From Glandiceps talaboti (Eukaryota; Hemichordata; Enteropneusta; Spengelidae): a stretch of 64,000 bases of DNA. A program made the position numbers and the translations under genes. Under the pieces are notes generated by a model. That model was given only the letters and a program-made list of their open reading frames with translations, did no database searches and had not been told where the DNA came from. The DNA is taken from positions 19,491,710-19,555,709 of the forward strand of contig NC_135568.1 in NCBI RefSeq assembly GCF_964340395.1. Reading direction: 5' to 3'. Of the stretch, positions 60,556 through 64,000 are shown piece after piece. Position 1 is the stretch's first letter. The number at the start of each line of letters is the position of its first letter.

Positions 60556-61057
60556 ATACACTAAAATAAAATGCTTTAACAAAATACAAACTACGAAATG
60601 CAAGGGTTCGTTAAGTTCTATGTTGTTATGACCATCCTGTTTTCATTTTTTTCTTGCTTGTTGTTTTAAAAAAAGTAGAAAGTAAAAAAGATTTGACAAG
60701 TTGAACTGTAACTACAATTATTAGTCTTTACTTTAATTTGTCAGTGACCACAAGTCAATATAATATGTTATGCTCAGTGACTAACTAGCACAATAGTTTT
60801 TGTGAATATAACAACAAAGTCAATATTCAATGTTATACTTTGTGACTACCTAGCACATTAATTTTTGTTAGTATAATAACAAAGTCAGTCACATTTGTAC
60901 TATGCATATTGATTCTACAGAATATAATTAATTTCTAACATAAAGGGGATACAATAAATCTGAAATCATTTACTAGAGATTTAGAAATCTCCTTAATCAG
61001 AACAGACAACTATTGGATTAGACTGTACTGAGTCAGTGTTTCAGCTCTCTTTACTCA
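60556..61057. other. noncoding, probably 3' UTR and flank of the minus-strand gene
   Basis: Downstream of the stop at 61058. No clear AATAAA-type signal was pinned down. A duplicated phrase ('actacctagcaca' / 'actaactagcaca') is visible at 60780-60860. Confidence 0.35.
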
Positions 61058-61269
61058 CTATGTCAAGTATTCTTTGTTAACCAAACTTTCCTTGTCATTC
61101 TCTTGCTCTTCATACTCATTCACAGTGTCTGGTATGGTATGCTTGCTACCACCAGCACCAAGACGTTCCTCACTTCCAGGCTGTGATGAGTGCATCTGTT
61201 CACCACTACCTCTCATAAATGGTGGGGGGCGATGACTTAGTGCTGGCATTGCTCCATTACCTTCATCAT
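61058..61269 (-). CDS. last coding exon of an unidentified gene
   Basis: Minus strand: acceptor 'tccatag' precedes 61269; the frame runs 70 codons to TAG at 61060-61058. It is hydrophilic and low-complexity: HRPPPFMRG, SSQPGSEERLGAGGSKHTIP, then an acidic end (NEYEEQENDKESLVNKEYLT). No membrane segment or catalytic motif. The previous exon (62503-62564) ends in G and this one starts AT, making an Asp codon across the junction, with frame kept. This looks like the cytoplasmic tail or disordered C-terminus of a larger protein; I cannot name it. Confidence 0.65.
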
Positions 61270-61554
61270 CTATGGACAAAATTTAGGCACACGGTAATAA
61301 ATACTGCCACCCAGTGATAATATTGATACATGCTTGATTTATATATCATCTAATTATCATTATAAGTGTATATGATATTTTCAGTACTTTTGCTGCCAAT
61401 AAAGCATAACATAATCTGGCAATCAAGGTCTTGGTTAATTACTAAGTAGAGAAACTAAAACTACTGCTACTAAGCAGAGAAACTAAAACTATTGCTGTGA
61501 CATGTTCATATAAGATATTGAGTGCAAGTTGAATTGATCTCTGTGGGCCACTAT

Positions 61555-61960
61555 TGGTGTTGTTAGGGTTTTTCTTCTTTCTTCTTCTTCTGCTGTCTTT
61601 TTTGTCGAGCTAGTACTTGAAAACGGTTGCCCATAAACCTTTCAAACTTGGTAGGCTTATCGGTGACCATGAGTACTCATGCACCTGACCCAGGAGTTTT
61701 GGGCTGGTCATGTGACCCGGACACCATATTGGATTTCGTGAAAATCTTAAAACAATATCTTCTCAAGACCTAGGTGTCCAGTTGGCTTGAAATTTTGGTA
61801 CGTAGTATGCATGTCCCCTGCCCTTTTAATTTTGCCAATAAAGTCACATGTGGTCAAGTGACCTTGGCCACCAAATTGGATTTTCAAAAAAATAGCATAT
61901 TTCCTTTAAAAATCTTCTTCTCCAGAACAAGCTGTCCACTTGGTGTGATCTTTTAATTAT
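61555..61960 (+). repeat. dispersed repeat with CTT-rich head and 'caaacttggta' motif
   Basis: CTT-rich stretch, then 'gtacttgaaaacggttgccc', 'cctttcaaacttggtaggct' and two 'atgtgacc/gtgaccttggcca' phrases. It follows the same plan as the elements at 48.5 and 60.3 kb but has a different head. Confidence 0.5.
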
Positions 61961-62059
61961 GTTAGTCATGATTTGTATTGTTAAAGTTTGACTCAGAATG
62001 AACAGTTCAGAGTCAGATATAAAGATACTAACAGGAAGGTCAGCAGAAAGGTAGCAGTT

Positions 62060-62425
62060 ATACTATAGGAGTAGACACTTGAATGAAATATTACACTATA
62101 GGCCTGGACTAGACACTTGAATGAAGTCTAATACTATAGGAGTAGACACTTGAATGAAATATTATACTATAGGAGTAGACACTTGAATGAAATCTTATAC
62201 TATAGGAGCAGACACTTGAATGAAATCTTACACTATAGGAGAAGACACTTGAATGAAGTCTAATACTATAGGAGTAGACACTTGAATGCAGTCTTATACT
62301 ATAGGAGTACACACTTGAATGAAGTCTAATACTATAGGAGTAGACACTTGAATGAAATCTAGTACTATAGGAGTAGACATTTAAATGAAGTCTAATACTA
62401 TAGGAGTACACACTTGAATGAAGTC
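62060..62425. repeat. 33-bp minisatellite, about 11 units
   Basis: Unit 'gtagacacttgaatgaaatc' plus 'ttatactatagga'. The length is a multiple of three, so the minus strand stays open for 100 codons as an 11-residue repeat (YSYSIRLHSSV). It lies inside the intron. Confidence 0.95.
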
Positions 62426-62502
62426 TGTGATGATGAAAAGCTAGGACACAGCAACCAAAATAACTACTGCATACATTTGAGAAGATGTGTACAATAACTA
62501 AC

Positions 62503-62564
62503 CTTGTAAACCTGTTGGTTCTGAAGCACGACGTTCACTATTTCCATCATCAGCAGGTTGATTT
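62503..62564 (-). CDS. penultimate coding exon of the unidentified gene
   Basis: 62-nt exon: acceptor 'tttacag' just upstream (62571-62565 on -), donor GTTAG. Encodes NQPADDGNSERRASEPTGLQ between split codons. Phase agrees with the last exon. Composition (polar, Ser/Asp/Glu) continues the same disordered character. The (AAAT)n tract just upstream supplies the polypyrimidine side on -. Confidence 0.62.
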
Positions 62565-62567
62565 CTG

Positions 62568-62570
<3 letters not shown>

Positions 62571-62622
<52 letters not shown>
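62571..62622. repeat. (AAAT)n microsatellite at the splice acceptor
   Basis: About 13 AAAT units directly upstream of the exon on - (TTTA repeats leading into tttacag). Confidence 0.97.
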
Positions 62623-62623
<1 letters not shown>

Positions 62624-62779
62624 ATGGTACATTTGTTATACAATAAGCACTTAGAAGACATCATAACCACAACTGAATTTCAGGAGGGGTATTATGGCTC
62701 AAAGTATTTGGTGAAATGCGTAAGGTCAGCCTTAGTAACCTTAGGCCATTTTGGTATGAACCTTTGTCCTAAGCAACAG

Positions 62780-63470
62780 TGCATTTGCAAAAGTGTCACA
62801 AAAAGGACTCAAAAATTGCCCATCTAAACATGTAGCAACCCTGCAAGACTGGTGTAAGTCAAGTTTACTGGAAATGAACCTGGCTAAAACTAAGGAACTA
62901 ATAATAGAAAATGACAAACGTAGTGTCACATTTGAACCGGCTGTATTGAACGGTCGGTCTGTAGAAATCGTTGAGTGTTTCAAATATCTAGGTATGCAAT
63001 TGGATCAAAAGCTAAATTTCACTGAAAACACTAACTGCATTGTTAAGAAGGCCATGTATGCAGCATATATTTTTACTGAGGAGGCTACGGAGATTTGATG
63101 TTTGTCAAAATGTTCTTGAAAAGGTATCCAAGAGCCTTATAGAAAGTGTGCTAACTTTTAACATCACAGTGTGGTATGGTAATTTGAGTGTTAAAAATAG
63201 AATCAAACTGGCACGAGTTGTAAATTTGGCCGGGAAAATAATTGGTAAAAAACAGAGTTAGCTCTATGACCTCTACAAACTCTCTGTTCGCAGGAAAACC
63301 CAAGCAATTGTTAGTGATACCTCACATCCTTTGTACTCGCAGTTTAATTTGTTACCTTCAGGAAGACAATATAGAGTACCTTTAACTCATAAGAACATTT
63401 TTAAGAAATCATTTATACCAAGTGCAATAAGCATACTGAACTCAGACCTGTGATTTTAAGCTTCTGACAA
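62780..63470 (+). pseudogene. LINE fragment: RT thumb and C-terminal region
   Basis: On +: LQDWCKSSLLEMNLAKTKEL (the 'WC....L.LN..KTKE' block after YADD), CFKYLGMQLDQKLNF, then after a frameshift near 63085 RFDVCQNVLE, SLIESVLTFNITVWYGN, LAGKIIG, a stop at 63259, then LYDLYKLSVRRKTQAI and LLPSGRQYRVPLTHKN. This order is typical of CR1/L2/Rex1-type LINEs. It is 5'-truncated just after the catalytic box and dead. It lies upstream of the minus-strand exons, probably in an intron of that gene. Confidence 0.87.
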
Positions 63471-63711
63471 GTTTTGTTTTAAAAGATCTACACTGAATTC
63501 GAAGGATAATTTTAGTGGAAGACTGTAACTGTGTTTGTGTTACTGTAATTATTTATAGTGTGTATATGTATTTGAATGTGCCTTTTAAATTTTGGTGAAG
63601 TGAAAGGAAAATTTCCATAAATGGACAATAAAGTTATATTCTATTCTATATTCTATTCTATTCTATTTTATTCTATTCTATTCTATTCTATTCTATTCTA
63701 TTCTATTCTAA
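63471..63711 (+). mobile_element. LINE 3' UTR and (TTCTA)n tail
   Basis: 3' UTR of the fragment above, ending 'atggacaataaagttatatt' and a (TTCTA)n run at 63637-63710. A short tandem repeat instead of poly-A at the 3' end is usual for CR1/L2-type LINEs. Confidence 0.85.
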
Positions 63712-64000
63712 GCGATCATCGTCTGGTGTATGCCATTCGTAAAATACAGAAAGTACAGTCCGCACCAAAACAGGTGAAAACTAGATTTCGATGCAGAGAA
63801 GTTCTGTGATGAAGTTCGCAATATCCCCTGGCAGACAATTGAAATTCACAACAACCCAGATGACGCTTGGGGCATGCGGAAGGTGCTTTTCATACCAGTG
63901 GGTGATTCTAATGCTCCATTTCGGACTATCACTCATAGGGGAGAACATACCCCATGGATAACAGGTGAATTCATTGCATTAACATACGAACGTGATAGAC
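63712..64000 (+). pseudogene. LINE fragment: end of endonuclease and linker, runs off the window
   Basis: On +: SDHRLVYAIRKIQ (the SDH block that ends AP-endonuclease domains), then after a one-base loss near 63785 FDAEKFCDEVRNIPWQTIEI, DDAWGMRKVLF, APFRTITHRG and TPWITGEFIALTYERD, the endonuclease-RT linker of APE LINEs. It starts abruptly at the SDH block, right after the TTCTA tail, and continues past the window end. Confidence 0.82.

Larger units (their letters stand above)
61270..62502 (-). other. intron of the unidentified gene, rich in repeats
   Basis: About 1.23 kb between GT (62502-62501 on -) and AG. Contains the 33-bp minisatellite and, at about 61555-61960, a dispersed repeat with 'tcttcttcttctgctgtctt' and 'cctttcaaacttggtaggct'. 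Confidence 0.55.

Noticed and set aside
62109-62411. 100-codon frame with an 11-residue repeat
   Set aside because: A 33-bp minisatellite inside an intron; the open frame follows from unit length.

Overview
The window looks like AT-rich genomic DNA of an invertebrate metazoan. Eukaryotic marks are GT/AG-bounded exons, tRNA-derived SINEs, APE-type LINE fragments, a DIRS-like element, a Penelope-like GIY-YIG fragment, a TTA-flanked TIR element and very many mini- and microsatellites. I cannot name the species. A lophotrochozoan, hemichordate or cephalochordate would fit, but nothing seen here decides it.

Layout. 1-5.78 kb: three and a quarter copies of a ~1.8 kb tandem unit. Each unit holds a kinesin-2 (KIF3B/KRP95-like) motor exon and, where complete, a short KSR/RAF-like kinase exon, all on +. 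5.8-6.8 kb: three diverged copies of a ~0.3 kb module. 9.1 kb: the next kinesin exon (neck region). 12.9-17.0 kb: a decayed LINE on - (endonuclease to reverse transcriptase), cut by a 1.9 kb insertion that is mostly a 75-bp minisatellite and is flanked by a 10-bp target duplication. 17.4-37.7 kb: three direct copies of a large segment (GT tract, TGACCTT-rich modules, 58-bp minisatellite, tRNA-SINE). They are separated by a tandemly duplicated second LINE fragment and, between copies II and III, by a 1,517-bp PIF/Harbinger-type TIR element. 37.7-40.4 kb: remains of a DIRS-like retroelement, mainly on -. 40.4-46.7 kb: noncoding, with a doubled ~85-bp palindrome. 46.8-48.3 kb: tandem repeats and a Penelope-like endonuclease fragment between TA tracts. 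48.5-52.8 kb: a hairpin-headed GTCC element and three minisatellites (45, ~46-51 and 40 bp). 53-58 kb: mostly noncoding, with a TA-flanked MITE and a second SINE type. 58.5-59.7 kb: a 28-bp minisatellite. 61.0-62.6 kb: the last two coding exons of an unidentified gene on -. 62.7-64.0 kb: the 3' end of a third LINE with its TTCTA tail, then the start of a fourth LINE fragment.

The genes do not form a pathway. Cellular coding sequence is limited to exon-like pieces of a kinesin-2, a KSR/RAF-like kinase and one unknown hydrophilic C-terminus. The rest is mobile or tandem-repeat DNA. The most informative points are the composite kinesin/kinase tandem unit, with an exon that differs more between copies than its introns do; two insertions whose pre-insertion site can be read inside the window; higher-order structure in two minisatellites; and repeat-borne nuclear-receptor-like motifs in the triplicated segment.
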